64,000 nucleotides of DNA from Vanilla planifolia (Eukaryota > Streptophyta > Magnoliopsida > Asparagales > Orchidaceae), in contig CM043872.1 in the NCBI GenBank assembly GCA_023846275.1, forward strand, positions 27,394,670 through 27,458,669. Direction: 5' to 3'. Below are positions 1 to 21,030 of the stretch, one piece after another. Each line of letters starts with the position of its first letter. The first letter of the stretch is position 1. Made by a program: the position numbers and the translations under genes. Under the pieces are notes generated by a model, which worked only from the letters and a program-made list of their open reading frames with translations, was not told the DNA's origin and did not search any database.

Positions 1-2410
1 GCGTGCGAGCTTCACCGTCGCCGACGACGAGTAAAGGTAGGAAATTCAGTTTTAAATTAGTTAATTAGTAGAAATTAAAAGCATGGAATATTTTGCTTAA
101 TGAACACAAGCATGTGGATGAAAAATCGGACTTAGTTGAATGCTAATCTGCGTCTTTTACAATTTTTGGATTTCTGGAAAATTTCCCAATTCGCCGAAAA
201 ATTTAGTTAATGCTTAGGAGCATGTTAGGGATTTGTATTATCAGTTTGCCATTGAATTAGTTAATTAATTGTTGGATTAATCTTACGGCAATGGCGTACG
301 GGCGAACTCCTTCGGCGGAAATTTTAAATTAGTGGCATTATTGAAACATTAGGATAGTACGAACATCGAATTTTGTTTCTCCTTGTTCGCGTTCGCCGGA
401 AATCGACGGAAGGAATTGGATTGGTCGGCGATTGCGTCAGTTAGGGTTCGCGGGCATCGGACCGAGGAAGGAGAAGGGTTTAGATTAATTACGAGTTTAT
501 TTAAGTAATTAATGGTATTATATAATATTTATTAGTAATTTTATTTATTTAAGCATCGACCGATTAATGGATTATTAAGGAATTGGTTCGGCGGTGTCGC
601 GGTTCAGCGCGAGGTTTCCGAACCGGAAGCGAAAACCGGTTCAGCGGGATTCGGCGCGGAGGAAATTTAATTCGGAAATTAATCCGAATTTTCGGAAAAA
701 GGATATATGTGGAATTTAAATTTTATTCGGAAATTTATTCCGAATTTCGGAAAATGGATAAAGGGCGGAGATTGAATTTTTTTTTTAATTTAAAAATTTC
801 TTGAAGTGAGAAAAATGTGATTTTTAGAAATCACGTAGCTAAGTTGAAATTTGACTGTTGGAAATTACCCATAAATTCAGTGCAGCTGGATTAGTTGGAA
901 GGAAGTGTGACACTTGGGTGCTACCAGAATAATCAGAATTTTGGTACAGTTTGTGTTGCTTGGATGGCAATGACATGGATTGAGTCAGTTTACTCAGTGT
1001 TGGCATAATTCATGGATTGGCATATTGGACCGGACTACTATAGGCCCTATATGATGTTTTAGGGTAGTTGTGGTAGGTAACTGTGCGGTACAGACTTAGC
1101 TTCCACAGTATACATGTGGACTGGTATGCGCCTTGTTGTATCTGGACACATGTTGCCGAATCTTGGAGTTAGAGCTTGGCAATGACTGTAGGGGCGTGGC
1201 TTCTATGGAAATTGTTGGGAGAGGACTTCATGGGGCGGTGGCTGAGTCGATCTCTTCTGGTCCATGAGTGTAGGCCTGCGCGCCTGAGAGTGGCAGTGGC
1301 AGGGGTGACTCGCCGTGGCTAGCCAAGTGTGTAGGCCTGCGTGCCTGAGGGTGGCAGGGGTGTCTCACGTTGGCTAGAGATCTATGTGACTGGTTCTGTC
1401 TATAGTCTCCAGAAGATTGATTGACGAGAGACGCTGCGGTGTCGGGTGCTAGGCGTTGTGATGCGTGCGCAGAGATGGGCGTGTCCCGCTGGCATGCTTT
1501 GCCTAGGCGCCATGCGTGCGCAGAGATGGGCGTGTCCCGCTGGCATGCTGCCTGGGAGCACAGAGGAGAGCTACTCTGGTGTGACTGGGGGTGACTGTGG
1601 TTGGTCAGAGTCTGGGACTGAGAGTGCCGTTCCACCATACATTGTTATGCTGTATTCCTATACTCTTGCTATTATCCTTCTCTTGCATGTGAGTTTTTAC
1701 TAGCTGTCTTTCCTACTGGGCGTAGCTCACTCCTTTATTATCTATATTTTTCCAGCGGCTCGACAGCCTTGACGCCACCCAGATTAGGTGGGATCGTGGT
1801 CAGCAGGCTAGTGGAGGATATCTGATCTGTGATTTTCTGAGACATTTTGGTTAGTGTGATTGATACTATTGGATGTATTCAGGGAGACTGTTATTCTTAT
1901 GTCATGTAATATGTGATGGTGATTCTGACTTATGTATCTAGTTGGATGATATTGTATTTGTTGGACTTGGATCTTATTCTTGTGATGTAGTTTCCATTCA
2001 CTGTTTTACTTTATTGTCTTGGTGGTATAGTGTGTGGAGTGCCATATTTTATCTGTGGATGTTATGTATCTTATTTTTGATGGTGAGGTCATTACATGAC
2101 TATGGAACTTAACCGTGGGGATTCAGACTTCTATTAGATCGGTTCTCCTACCGGTATGGGTTAGGAGTATGGGGTCTAGTAGGAGTAACATTGCGCGAGT
2201 CCATCTGTTAATTCAGGAGTCATGAACCTGATTTGACGGTGTACCCGGGAGATGGGATCCACATTGTTAAGGAAAGTAGGTGTGTAATGATGTGTTATAT
2301 CCTATGTTTTTCGTAGGCTACTCAGGTTGGTATGGGACGATCTGAGCTGTCTATATGTAAAAAAAAAATGTATGCCAAAAAAATCAGCCTAGGAAAAATG
2401 GGGTGTAACA
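1..2410 (+). mobile_element. Long LTR-like repeat (probable Ty3/gypsy LTR), left side cut by window
   Basis: No plant gene is recognisable here. The stretch is less AT-rich than the DNA that follows, has CpG-rich patches and short internal duplications, and ends in GGGGTGTAACA at 2400-2410, after which composition changes sharply to AT-rich DNA. Long, partly GC-rich LTRs ending in ...TAACA are typical of plant gypsy elements. No primer-binding site (TGGTATC...) follows the end, so this is either a solo LTR or the 3' LTR of an element lying to the left. The class is inferred from texture, not from a coding domain. It could also be another kind of dispersed repeat. Confidence 0.42.
1270..1550. 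repeat. Two short tandem duplications inside the left LTR-like repeat
   Basis: Two separate local duplications are visible. A unit beginning GTAGGCCTGCG occurs at 1270 and again at 1331 (period 61). A unit containing ATGCGTGCGCAGAGATGGGC occurs at 1461 and 1512 (period 51), with the following GTGTCCCGCTGGCATGCT also identical. The near-identity of the second pair suggests a recent duplication. Confidence 0.8.
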
Positions 2411-3816
2411 ACAACCTTCATAAATAGATTGTACTATACGATGAACCCTAATATACTATATAATGGTTTGTAAAACAATAAGTGTCAAGCAAACGAATTG
2501 ATCATATTTAATGATGAGTGTGGTTGTATAGTATGATAAGCAATTAATTTAAGCTAAATTTAGATAAAAAAAAGCTACAAGAATCATATGATACTGTGGT
2601 TTTAGTCATATTACATGATCATTAAAGGATCAAAAAAGATGATTAAATCAAATAACTTATGTGACAAGCTAAGACCTAAGAGGATAAGAAATGAATGTCA
2701 GGTGATATTCTAATAAAACAATCATTAGATAAAAAAAAAATAGCTCATTACAAGTTTATTGACGGAGATATACAATAATGAATTGTCTTAGATCAATTAT
2801 TAAGAAAAAAATATTAGTATTTATATGAGAAATCATAATCTTAAAATATTAAACATCTTTTAGTTAGAAAACTTACTCGAGTCAATTAAGGCACAACCAA
2901 TGAGAAGAATAACTCTACATAATAAGATTTAGATGTTTTAAGAAATAAATCAATTTTCATGCAATGGATAACTACGGCTCTTTAGATGTGATAGGAACTC
3001 CCACAAATACTCTAGAGGCAAAAATATGTCTCTCTCCAAATAGTCTCCTCCATGAAAATAAAATAACTATAAAAGATTTATATGCAAGAATTGAAATTCT
3101 AGTTGATGAAGGAGCAAGCAATAGAGTGCAGTTAAGGGTCTCTTAAGTCTAACACTTTAAGAGGCATTAATAAAAAACAAATATATATAATATAAAAAAT
3201 CATTTTTGAAGACAAATTACCTCCTAAAAAACTCACCATATTAAAGCGATAAAAGTAAATAAATGCTTCAATCGTCACACAACTTTTTTCAATATAGAGT
3301 AACGATAAAAGATAATATGAATTCACACATAACAATAAAGTATAACTCATGAACAACTAAACAATGCATGTCATCATAACAAATCTAAATGCGTCAAAAT
3401 CATGATTTTTTGGTATGATCACATTGTCAAAGATATAATTTAGCGAATGAACTTTATATAATTGCATAGAATTACATAACATAATAACATTTAAGATCAT
3501 ACAAGAATAATACCCAAATTTGATATTTAATGGATAAATAGACATATTAAAGATTTTGGTGATACATATATGAATAATTCTTCTAAGTACATACTTTGGG
3601 AAATCTAACACAGGTAAATAACACATCATAACTTTATAAAAACAGTAACCACGAAATTTATGTACAAGAATTAGCGGAAACAAAAGGAATTTTGAAGTCA
3701 TCAAAAGGAAAAAAACGAAGGCATGCCAATTGCAATTGCCTTCCAATGCTTAAATAAACACTCGCCAAAGATCTCCATGTTATATACTATGGCAAATCAG
3801 GCAGAAGAAGCATTGT
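2411..3816. other. AT-rich intergenic DNA and 3' flank of the phosphatase gene
   Basis: Poly-A/T tracts and short chance ORFs only. The part nearest 3816 should include the 3' UTR of the minus-strand phosphatase gene. No coding similarity, RNA gene or clear transposon was recognised. Confidence 0.5.
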
Positions 3817-12620
<8,804 letters not shown>

Positions 12621-14040
12621 TAATAAACATTTATAAAAAAAAATGCATAATAATTTAATTAATATTTTTTTCTTAGAAAATTTACATTCAATAAAACAAT
12701 CATCTTCACTACAGAATAAAATAAATGATTTCTTTTAGTTAGAACGTACGAATTATCTATTTAATTTATTTGATATAAGGTAGTAATTGTAATAATTATT
12801 AATTTAAATATACTTAGATGATAAAATTGTTTATGTGGTCTTGAGTTTTTTTTATTTGCAAAAATATCATCATAATATTGAATATATCAAATAAATAATT
12901 AAATTGATTTCTAGTCCTTAAATATTTATGAATGTGCATAGAAATACATTAAAAATGTTTATCATTTTACAAATAAATGCCTATATTTGGAATTACTTTA
13001 CTTTAGCTTGAAAGACAAGTTATTGATGTATTTTCAACATCAAATATGACATATTTAGTAGTTTAATATTGTTTCAAAGAGTGCTCATAGATCAATGTTT
13101 TAGACTTGAAATAAAAATAACTTAATTATGATTGATCCAAAAGTCAAGAGCATGATGTATGTGTGTTAAACTAAACAACATCTTCATTAAATGAGAAAAA
13201 TAATACTTTTCAACTCATAAATATAAACAATAATACGAGAAAACTAAAAAGAAGAAAAAAATTATTAAGGTGGACAAGTGTTGATATAAAAAAAGTTCTT
13301 GAATGTTGTTTGTTTATTCAAAGATAAATGAGATTAGTGACTATCATTGGGTAGAAAAACGATTGAGTTTAATTTCATATTATAAATCAAGTAAAACATT
13401 GACATCTTTGTTACATATATATATGTTTAAGTAATTCAATCATTACGAATCACATTAAGTCAATAATTTTTTATTTTAAATATTAATATTTTTTCAACTC
13501 ACTTTATTAATTAAGATGGATCACTAAAGGCCTTTTAATAATTAAAAAACATAATCAACAATATTTTTTTTTCATTAGGTAACATCATTTAGTTTAGATG
13601 ATTACTTATAAGATCAAACAATCTTAAATGGTCAAAACAACCCTTCTAATCACAATCTCTATTTTATTAATTTAAATCATTACATTAATTTTAAATACAT
13701 ATTATTCTTGAATTTCAAATTTCAAAGAGACAAAACCTCTCTTAAGTTTTGTGGAATTTTTACAATATGTCATAACATTGATTTCACAATTATATTCAAA
13801 TTTATAATACAAAATACCACATGATATCTTAACATTAGATTACAAAAAAATATCTCAAAATATTTATATTTTTTATTTTTGTTTAGCAATTGTGTTACGA
13901 GATTTTCTTCTTGATATTATGACACTAATATACCTAAAATATTAGTACAAAAAATAAGTTAAACCAATCATCATAAATTTAACAAACATTATATAATTGT
14001 ATATATATATATATATATATATATGAAGTGTTTCATGCTA
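12621..14040. other. Very AT-rich intergenic DNA with an (AT)n tract
   Basis: Nothing coding was found. A simple (AT)n microsatellite lies at about 14000-14024. Confidence 0.6.
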
Positions 14041-15227
14041 AGGAAATCTTACAAGAGGGGGGGGGGGGTGAATTGTGTATTTAAAATTTTGTGAATTTAG
14101 AAATTAAACTTAAAAACCTTTAAGCAAGAGTAAAGAGAGTTAAACACACAAATTTTTAAGTGGTTCGACTCAAAACAGAGTCTACGTCCACCCCCAACCG
14201 GTGTTGGGAAAAATCCACTAAATGCACCGATTACAAGTGAGGTTTTTCGTACGGTTCACCTCAAACCTATTTGGGATTTTTACTACGGCTAATCCCAAAC
14301 CTACTTGAGTTTTTACCGGGCTCAACTCAAACCCGGGGCTTTAGCACTACTGCCAGGATGCCCTTGCCCCAAAACGAAAAGTACAATGATTGGCAAAAAA
14401 CTTAAGAGAAATAGGAGAAAAGAGGAGGCACACACAATCGACAAATTAGAGGGATAGAAATTAAGAAATAATTGAAAAACCTCTAATTCCAATAGCCTTC
14501 TTGCCGCTTTGCTTTTTGAGCTTGGATGCACCGTTTTTGCTTGAGTGCTCGAATTTTGAGATCTGAAATCTTTGGAAAATTTAGCAAAGGTTAAACTGAA
14601 AAATACATCAATTTTCTCTATTTATAGAGCTCAAATTTGAGCTCTAAAAACACCCCCAACGGCTCAAAAAATTAATTAGCCGTTTGGGCAACGGACGGAA
14701 AGCAGCCACCATCCGATCCAGGCCCAAAAACGAACAGCGCAGATTGATTTACGCATTTTACTGTTCGGGCTTAATCCAGAGCATTGGATCCGGGCGCGTA
14801 ATCGAACGGCACGGATTAAATCTCGCGATTACCGTTTACGCTATTTAATCCCGTGCGTAGGATCCGAGCGCAAAGATGAACGACACAGATTTTACCTTAT
14901 GGGATGAATCCTGTGCGTTGGATCCGGGCGGGCTTGATCTGAGCCATTGGATCCCACGAAGGCCGAAACTGGGATTTTTAGTCCCACATTTGCGTATGCG
15001 GAAGTGTTAGAGCGCTATATAAGAAATCCACCCTGTTTAAATTGCGAGCCTCTTTGGGGTTGGCTCCCCCCTTCCTTGACCAGGACTTGATCACCTGGTT
15101 CGGGTTGACTTAGCCAAGCATTGTTCATTGACTGTTGGCCGCGCTGCAGTTTGACCTAGCCGAGCTCCTCTCAGCGGGCTTTGGGCGGGCTTGGCTCGGC
15201 CTTCTCGGGTCAACCAAATTTTTATTT
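14041..15227. repeat. Dispersed plant repeat (LTR- or TRIM-like), family unresolved
   Basis: The block opens with an 11-12 bp G run in GAGGGGGGGGGGGGTGAATTG, followed by segments such as AAGTGGTTCGACTC, CTACGTCCACCCCC and GGTGTTGGG. I recognise this combination as common in interspersed plant repeats, often in LTRs. It ends in GC-rich DNA that contrasts with both flanks. No gag or pol domain was seen, so neither class nor ends can be fixed. Confidence 0.45.
14700..14960. repeat. Degenerate tandem array centred on GGATCC, about 4 units
   Basis: GGATCC-type cores recur at about 14712 (variant CGATCC), 14786, 14860, 14920 and 14948. In the first intervals they are spaced about 60-76 bp and embedded in related text (GGATCCGGGCG..., CACGGATT..., TTAATCC..GTGCGT). 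Units are diverged. Confidence 0.6.
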
Positions 15228-15544
15228 TTAAATTAAATTTTTAATTTCTAAAAGACCTGGACGGGCTGTTTTCGCGCAGGGTCGACCCGCCCATTGCTAC
15301 AGTGCATTTTCCCGAGACTTCAGCTATTTTTTGACGAATTTTTGTGACAAAAATTTGAATATAAGTGTATAAAGATAATTTTAAATTAAATTTTTAATTT
15401 CTAAAAGACATGGACGGGCTGTTTTCGCGCCGGGTTGACCCGCCCATTGCTACAGTGCATTTTCCCGAGACTTCAGCTATTTTAGGGTATTTTTGATGAA
15501 TTTTTGTGCCAAAAATTTGAATATAAGTGTATAAAGATAATTTT
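15228..15544. repeat. Two-copy tandem repeat, period 153 bp
   Basis: A unit beginning AATTAAATTTTTAATTTCTA occurs at 15231 and again at 15384. Each copy contains GGACGGGCTGTTTTCGCGC, GACCCGCCCATTGCTACAGT and the ending AATATAAGTGTATAAAGATA. The copies differ at few positions plus a small insertion in the second copy. An AT-rich shell surrounding a GC-rich core is unusual for this region. Confidence 0.9.
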
Positions 15545-17055
15545 ATATTCTTATAGTATTATAAGTTATTTAAATAGCTATGAAAGAAATTCATGAAAAA
15601 CAATTCCAAAGCATTATTAAAAAATCAAATACTAATGTCTATACATTTTGTCAAATATGCTTGGCCCAAAAATCAAAATTCAGTATTAAATAACTTTATA
15701 ATATTTTTAAATGTTAATACTACTAGTGTGTCTCATAATCTCAAAGTTTTGACATATCAAATTCAAGAGAAATAAAAAGAAATTCAATTATAAAAAATCT
15801 TGTGCATGACTCAAATTTCCTTGAAGTATGCCATTACCTCAAGGCCCTTAGAGACCATTATTTTAGACATCTAAAATACATGGCTTGATTTAATTAATTA
15901 GTAACAATTTTACTTAAAATCAAGCACAAATAAAATATACACATTTATGCTTGACTCATCAAACACAAGAGTGTAACAATATATATCATATATTTTTTTT
16001 TTTAATATTTTAATTGAATAATTTTTTTATGAAAAAACTCAATTATATAATTAACTGGTCACTAGCCTTAGTCACGATAACAAATTTTAGTCATGTGACT
16101 TAATGATCATTAGTTGCTACCACTATGATAGATGTCAATTCTATAATCCATTAGCCATTAGACTTATCTCAAATACAATATAATCATATGACCCTTAGCC
16201 ATTAGCCACAAATAACAATATAAGTCAATTTAGTTATTTATATTATTTACTAATTCTATTGAAACTCGATTATTGTAATAATTATACTTATTTAACTCGT
16301 CTATATATTGAATCCAAACTTTATTAAGCAAATGAAAAGCATAAAATGTAAGTAAATATGATGTCAATATATTGAAAATTATAATTAACATATCAAAGTA
16401 AAATCACATAAGTTGCATATCTAAATTTAAATTTTTCTATGCATGATAATATCACATTTTTTATAATAATCCCCTAATTCTTACACTGTTTTATGAGTTT
16501 CTCATTACAATAATGTATAAGATCATCATTGTTATACATGATTCATTATAATTGTCCTATCAATTAGCATATACATATACATATAATTATATTAAATTTG
16601 TCTATCTCGCTATTCTTCTTATTTTTTGGGGTTGACCTATAGCTATTCAATTTTCCACGTTCGATAATTGCAACTTGTCAATGGCAATTTCTTCAACAAA
16701 TTTACATAATTTTATTCGAATTGAAATTTCCCAAATTGTAAACATGGAGTTGTAAAACTCACTTCAAAAATTACAAAATTGTCCTTTTCATCTCTCCTTT
16801 CTTAATTTATCTTTTTTTGAAATCGTGGTAATTAATGGTTTTTTCTCAATATTACAAATAACAATGTAAAACTCTAATTGTTAAAAATGGTCATTAAATT
16901 TGAGCTTATAAATATTTTTTCTTTTATAATTTATCACACTTTATTGAATATAAACAACATGTACCTAATAAAATATATGATGTGTCAACATGTAAAATAT
17001 TACACCAAAATTTATCTTCAAAAATTCTTATTTTCAATGATTCTATGTATATATA

Positions 17056-17094
<39 letters not shown>

Positions 17095-18057
17095 TAGATT
17101 AATAAATTTGTGTTCACATGGAATAACTGAATATGAGATTTGATTTTAAAATTGATCATTTTAAATATGCATGTGAAAATCTTATTCATAACATTTTCTC
17201 TAACTATAACTAATCTATATTTTGCATAATTATAAGTTATAAATATATTTGTTGAAGGTACTATTTTTTTCAAGATTTTGTTTTTTTTTTTCTTAAACAT
17301 AAATGTATGTCTCATGACATTTACACATGCCTTTTATAATAAGTGAAGACGATATTTTCTTCTTCAATTTATTCATATATTGGTTCACATTAATTATCTT
17401 TGGCAATGTTTAGTATATCCTTGCATTAATGTTTCTTTTGATTAGTCTATTTGCATTTATAAAATATTTAACTGAATTTTATAGGTTAATTTCCTTTTTA
17501 GTATTTTGAATAGTAAATGATAATGAAAGTAGACCAACCCTAATGATAATCTTAAGTGTCATAATAGTCAATCTTTGAACTTTAAATTTATTGCTTATAG
17601 ATATTAACTTTTAAGTATTTACATTAATTGAGTTGAGTTATTTATTTTCTCTCATGGCTAAACATCATGTAATTCTATAAGTTTCCCATTTCTATAAATC
17701 AAGACTTAAGATGAATATATTGGGTAATTATTATTTTGCATCATGATAGTTTTTTCAAACCACCAAGTCTTTAAACTTATCAAGATACTTAGCAATAACA
17801 TAATTCTCTTATCTCAAAACATATAATCATTTAAATATTTTTTGTCATGATATTTATAAGATTGTTTAGTTTAAAATCTCTTTTATTTTTTTGACAATTA
17901 AGTGCTCTTTTTTTTGCCAAGATATTAATCCAAAATATTTTTGCATACTTTATTTCAATACTTATGTATAACATATTTTTATGTTATATAATCTAAAATA
18001 CATGACATTAATTAATACTATATAATATTAACAAAGTCAACCTATAGATATTTATTT

Positions 18058-18109
<52 letters not shown>

Positions 18110-18323
18110 TATGTAATAAATAAAGTTCTATTTAATATAATATAATACACCATAATGTTATAGATAATATATTATATTAATAATACATAGTATTATAAAT
18201 ACAATAAATTAATAACAAATTAAGATAAAATGTATATAATTTATTATAATTTTTAGACCTCAAAAACGCACACTGGATTAGGCTTATTGTCCTCAAGCCG
18301 TTTGAATGCGGCAGTAGTTCCCG
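15545..18323. other. AT-rich intergenic DNA with microsatellites; STN1 promoter at the right end
   Basis: No coding similarity was found. Simple repeats are a mixed (TG)n(TA)n tract at about 17048-17094 and a long (AT)n tract at about 18060-18112. The latter ends roughly 210 bp before the STN1 start codon. The sequence between about 18240 and 18323 is presumably its 5' leader. Confidence 0.6.
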
Positions 18324-18812
18324 ATGGACCCAATGCGAACTGCCTACGTCAAACTTCTCGCCGGCGATTTTCTCGCCCTCACCATATCCCCCTTGGCTCC
18401 CTACAGCTTCTCTCGGCGCGGTCGTCCAGTCTCCCGCGCAGAGGCTGTCGGAGTCGTTGTCTCCCTCAACCGACGCCCAAAGCTTCTCCATTTCCTGCTC
18501 GACGACGGCTCCGGTTGCGTGCCCTGCGTTATCTGGCTGAATGACCACCTCCTCCCACGGTCCTCGTCCGTCGCCTCCGCGGCGCGCGACCTCGAAGTTG
18601 CAACGGTTCTCGAGCACGCTGGCAAAGTTCGCCTCGGCGAACTGGTCAGGGTTCGTGGCAGGGTCACGGTCTTCCGAGGCGAATTGCAGATAACGGCGAA
18701 GGACGTGCTGGTGGAGAGGGACCCCAATGCCGAGATCTTGCATTGGTTGCGGTGCATCAAGCTGGCTAGAGATTGCTACGACCTTCCGCGGCAGTTGACC
18801 CCGATGAAATGA
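18324..18812 (+). CDS. STN1: CST complex subunit STN1 (telomere capping, OB-fold protein)
   Basis: A single uninterrupted exon encodes 162 residues, matching the short plant STN1 (about 160 residues), which lacks the C-terminal winged-helix part of the animal protein. The start resembles the plant consensus (MDPMRTAYVKLLAGDFLAL). An OB-fold covers about 40-140, with VGVVVSLNRRP, a DDGSG-CVPCVIWLN strand-turn and GELVRVRGRV. The closing ERDPNAEILHWL block is the strongest family signature. With CTC1 and TEN1 the protein binds single-stranded telomeric DNA and helps fill in the C-strand. The CDS is strikingly GC-rich against its AT-rich flanks; long ORFs on the opposite strand are a by-product. 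The gene appears intact. Confidence 0.92.
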   Translation: MDPMRTAYVKLLAGDFLALTISPLAPYSFSRRGRPVSRAEAVGVVVSLNRRPKLLHFLLDDGSGCVPCVIWLNDHLLPRSSSVASAARDLEVATVLEHAGKVRLGELVRVRGRVTVFRGELQITAKDVLVERDPNAEILHWLRCIKLARDCYDLPRQLTPMK

Positions 18813-21030
18813 TGGAGTAAGTTTCGTGTTTTGGCCTAATTTTCTTCTTTTGCATGACCTGCTGTATGCATAGCAAATGTTTGATGTTTTGCCCGATAGA
18901 GATTTTAATTTTCATCCCAAAATAACCAAATTGAATTTTGTTGCATCACGGGTTAGCGGTGTCGATGTAGTGTTTGATGCTTTCTTTTTCAAGTACGCAT
19001 GCATGAAAATCTAGAAAAGAATGACCTCAACAAATGTGAAGATAAAAGGTTTCTTGTCAGTAGGTAATTTTAGGCAATAGCTTCAATAGGACGATATGTC
19101 AAAGATTCTAGAAACCTAAGAAATCTGATATGTAGCTGATCATGAAGGACTTCATGGGTAGAGTGATCGGTAAAGACTTTAGTATCATTGAAAACAACTT
19201 GAATTGATTGGGAAATAGTTCAAAGGACTGGTTAAAGAAGAATTGGCCACTTGATTGAAAAATGCATGATTGTTCTCCAAATATGCTTGTGTATTTGAAA
19301 ATGTTGCTTTTGGATTGAAAATGTACGTTGATAAATATGATCAAATAATTATTTAATTATATTTTAAAAAATATTTTTATAAAAACATAAAACTAAAAAC
19401 CTATGTGTCAAATGGGACCTTCTCTTGTCTTGACTTTGGGACAAAGAAAAACAAGAAAGGTTAAACTTAAATATTATAACATCTTATTCTTTCTTGTTAT
19501 TATTTAATACTATAAATAATTTATTTAAATATTTTATTGTGCAATGGTTAAATTATTTTTTTTTATTTTTCAGTTATTAAAACAACTAAAATTAGTAATT
19601 ATATTTTTTAATAAAATGATTTTTGTTGTCTCAAAATGATATATTAATAATAATAATGTCCCACTATTTCGAAGATTAATAGGTTTTGCTAAAATATGTT
19701 TTATCTTAATCAAAATAGTTATGACAACATTACTCTATCCAAGATAAATAAATAAGCCTGTTTGGAACCAATTATTGGAAGAACTATTAAACAACGATAG
19801 CGATAGACACCTTATATACATTACAAATTTTGAGAGCCCATTAAGGAATTATGGTGAAACAAGAAGATAAGCATTATTTTCACATTTTTTTTATGACTTG
19901 GGTTAACAAAAAATAATGATAAAATAAAGAAAAAAAAAATATACCAAATTTACGTTGCTCAAAAGCTGAGAAAGGATCCACTATGGTCAAAACTATATAA
20001 AAAAAGTATGAATTTACTTTAAAATAGAACAAATTTATCCACCCAAAAAGACAATATCACTTAATTCTTGATAAAAAAAAACTAAACAAAAGTAATATAC
20101 TTTAGTTTTCAAGAGAACTATTTTGTTTTCACTTTCATGACCTCCATGAATTTTACAAATTGCAAATAACACATTTAATATGAAAAGTCTTGAGATTAGG
20201 TTCAAGTTCATACTTATTTAATCATAATCATAATTTTTTTCATTGATTTCTTAATTATGATTATATAGTTTTACATATAAACATGAGATAAATACCATAA
20301 TTTAAAAATCAATAAAATTAGATTTGATATTTTAGTTAATGAAATGTTGGTAGATGAATACAATTTGGATTGAAATTGAAAAGATGATTTATAATTCCAT
20401 AAAAAAATTAAAATCATGCTATAAAAACTTTGCTTCAAAATACTTTGGTTATTCCCCTTGTGTTTTTCTACAAACTATAAGGCAGGAATATACATCCTGG
20501 AAAGGCATTCAGACGAAGAATGCTACTTCAGAACACAGAACACCACAGAACTTTTCGCTGCACCTCATCTCAATTCATTCAATCCTTCTCCCTTACTACT
20601 GTTATGAAATAGAATTGCGACTCTTCGGCCAAAATAAACAACTTTTATCTTCCTCAGAAGAGATGGACGAATGGAAGACCAGGTAGTGCAACCCTTAGTT
20701 CATGAAAATCTTGCCACTGTTGTGGGGAATATATTCCTTCACGCTCTATGGAAGGAATGGGAGTTTTTGTTTTGGATGAATTGGTGAGAAAAATCTCGTG
20801 CAGTAAATGGGTACATGCATGGGGACAAAAAATGATTGGGCAGAACAGAGTACTCAGAAGCCTTCCTTTCTTCCAAATCGGCTCCTTGGCTGCAAGAAAG
20901 AGTATTCATTAAACTCATTTTTGGTGTGAGCAAGACAAAGAAACATGGACCCACCCCAACCATGAACTTCTCAAACATATAAGAAGCCTTGACGGCCAAC
21001 TTTGCATGCATTGGTGCATGTGGAAGGAGA
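18813..21030. other. AT-rich intergenic DNA between STN1 and the BZR1-like gene
   Basis: Contains the STN1 3' flank and the upstream region of the next gene. A 110-codon ORF at 20354-20686 has no recognisable similarity and biased, low-complexity content. No repeat family was identified. Confidence 0.5.

Noticed and set aside
3132-3746. Two long minus-strand ORFs downstream of the phosphatase stop
   Set aside because: Hydrophobic, low-complexity translations from AT-rich 3' flank; no similarity.
18177-18743. 188-codon ORF antisense to STN1 and other overlapping ORFs on both strands
   Set aside because: Shadow of a GC-rich coding exon; the plus-strand frame carries the complete STN1 family signature and the antisense translation resembles nothing.
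20354-20686. 110-codon ORF upstream of the BZR1-like gene
   Set aside because: Biased composition, no recognisable domain and no coding-like neighbours; likely chance.
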